From contig JAJYSD010000107.1 of the NCBI GenBank assembly GCA_021793745.1, forward strand, positions 1 through 5,753: 5,753 bases of DNA, in the 5' to 3' direction. The stretch comes from Bacillota bacterium (lineage in GTDB: Bacteria > Bacillota > Bacilli > Thermoactinomycetales > DSM-44946). The notes beneath the pieces are model-generated. The model saw only the letters and a program-made list of their open reading frames with translations. It was not told where the DNA came from and did no database searches. Positions 4,909 through 5,753 of the stretch are shown piece by piece (the first letter of the stretch is position 1; every line of letters begins with the position of its first letter). The position numbers were made by a program, and so were the translations under genes.

Positions 4909-5753
4909 TTATTTCACCGAAGACCGTTCCTTCAAAACGGCCTTGCGCGACAAGTTGATCCGCCCCTGATCGTCGATTTCCGTCACCTTCACCATGATGG
5001 TATCCCCCACCTTGACCACGTCGGAAACCTTGTTGACGCGGGTGGCATCCAGCTGGGAAATGTGCACCAATCCTTCCTTGCCGGGCAGCACCTCGACAAA
5101 GGCACCGTATTTTTCCACTCGCTTCACGGTTCCCACATAGGTTTCACCCACGACCACCTCGCGCACGAGATCTTCGATGATCTTCTTCGCCGCCTCGTTT
5201 TGTTTGGGATCCGTTGAGGCAATGTAGATGCGGCCGTCCTGCTCGATATCAATCTTCACGCCGGTCTCATCGATGATCCGGTTGATCACGCGACCGCTGG
5301 GGCCGATCACATCGCGGATTTTTTCGGGATCGATGCGCAGGGTGAGAATCTTGGGCGCGTACGGCGACAGCTCCTTCCGCGGTCTGGGCAGTGTTTTCGC
5401 CATGTGATCCAGAATCACCATCCGGGCTTCCTTGGCTTGCTGCAAGGCCTGACCCAGGATGCGCTTATCGATGCCCTCGATCTTGATGTCCATCTGCAGC
5501 GCGGTGACGCCCTTCCGGGTTCCCGCCACCTTAAAGTCCATATCGCCCAGATGGTCCTCCATCCCCTGAATGTCGGTCAATACCACCACCCGGTCCCCTT
5601 CCTTGACCAGGCCCATGGCGATTCCGGCGACGGGAGCCTTGATGGGGACTCCGGCATCCATCAAAGCAAGGGTGGACGCGCAGATGCTGGCCTGGGATGT
5701 GGAACCGTTCGACTCCAACACTTCCGAAACGAGGCGAATGGTATAGGGAAATT
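4909..5753 (-). CDS. pnp: Polyribonucleotide nucleotidyltransferase (PNPase), C-terminal 280 residues; cut by window edge
   Basis: PNPase is the phosphorolytic 3'-to-5' exoribonuclease of RNA turnover, a homotrimer often bound to the degradosome. The frame is open to the right edge (first full codon at 5751, [20 protein letters not shown]...), so the 5' part, roughly 420 residues by comparison with the ~700-residue family, lies outside. Visible domains are as follows. The end of the second RNase PH core has the SNGSTSQAS phosphate-binding loop and the [18 protein letters not shown] block, whose Asp residues bind the metal. A KH domain has [20 protein letters not shown] (GxxG loop = GPSG). An S1 domain starts at about [20 protein letters not shown] and ends [11 protein letters not shown]. 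The tail after S1 is very short (KERSSVK). B. subtilis pnpA likewise precedes ylxY. No missing residues seen in the part present. Confidence 0.99.
   Translation of the reverse strand, partial: FPYTIRLVSEVLESNGSTSQASICASTLALMDAGVPIKAPVAGIAMGLVKEGDRVVVLTDIQGMEDHLGDMDFKVAGTRKGVTALQMDIKIEGIDKRILGQALQQAKEARMVILDHMAKTLPRPRKELSPYAPKILTLRIDPEKIRDVIGPSGRVINRIIDETGVKIDIEQDGRIYIASTDPKQNEAAKKIIEDLVREVVVGETYVGTVKRVEKYGAFVEVLPGKEGLVHISQLDATRVNKVSDVVKVGDTIMVKVTEIDDQGRINLSRKAVLKERSSVK

Noticed and set aside
1..5753. Mobile elements, CRISPR arrays, tRNA/rRNA genes, known riboswitches
   Set aside because: Gene order is syntenic with other Bacilli, gaps are short, and no direct repeats, transposase motifs, repeat-spacer pattern or conserved RNA structures were seen.

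Overview
This window reads as ordinary chromosomal DNA from an endospore-forming member of the Bacillota, class Bacilli. Every gene lies on the minus strand. The order (in transcription direction) is pnp - ylxY - M16 peptidase - dut - Spo0E-like - ymxH - dpaA - dpaB. It closely follows the pnpA-ylxY-mlpA-ymxH-spoVFA-spoVFB block of Bacillus subtilis, with two extra genes (dut and a Spo0E-family phosphatase) between the M16 peptidase and ymxH. The base composition is fairly GC-rich for Bacillales, in the fifties of percent by eye. Codon use is rich in G/C third positions, and GTG and probably TTG starts occur. This would suit a thermophilic relative such as the Thermoactinomycetaceae, but the sequence alone does not settle the family.

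Layout from the right edge leftwards. The 3' part of pnp (polynucleotide phosphorylase; second RNase PH domain, KH and S1) ends at 4909 and is followed by a small hairpin and a rho-independent terminator. A good sigma-E type promoter (4791-4819) then drives ylxY, a membrane-anchored NodB-fold protein whose active site is degenerate. A sigma-A type promoter with an extended -10 overlaps the last codons of ylxY and probably supplies vegetative transcription of the M16 zinc peptidase (mlpA/ymxG), dut and the Spo0E-like gene. These three are tightly packed and end in a terminator that is partly encoded within the Spo0E-like gene. ymxH (PRC-barrel) follows, with its own terminator. A candidate sigma-K promoter (1326-1354) then precedes dpaA-dpaB, the two subunits of dipicolinate synthase, which overlap by 4 bases. 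dpaB is cut by the left edge.

Functionally the segment combines housekeeping (RNA turnover by PNPase, dUTP removal by dUTPase) with sporulation: a mother-cell NodB-like protein, a spore YlmC/YmxH family protein, a phosphatase predicted to lower Spo0A~P, and the enzyme making dipicolinic acid for the spore core. The three candidate promoters match this split: sigma-E early in the mother cell, sigma-A in growth, sigma-K late in the mother cell.

No stretch longer than about 175 bases lacks a gene. I see no mobile element, CRISPR array, tRNA or rRNA, and no convincing previously undescribed system. The items worth a second look are regulatory architecture, the Spo0E-like gene placed beside dut, and the catalytically degenerate YlxY.
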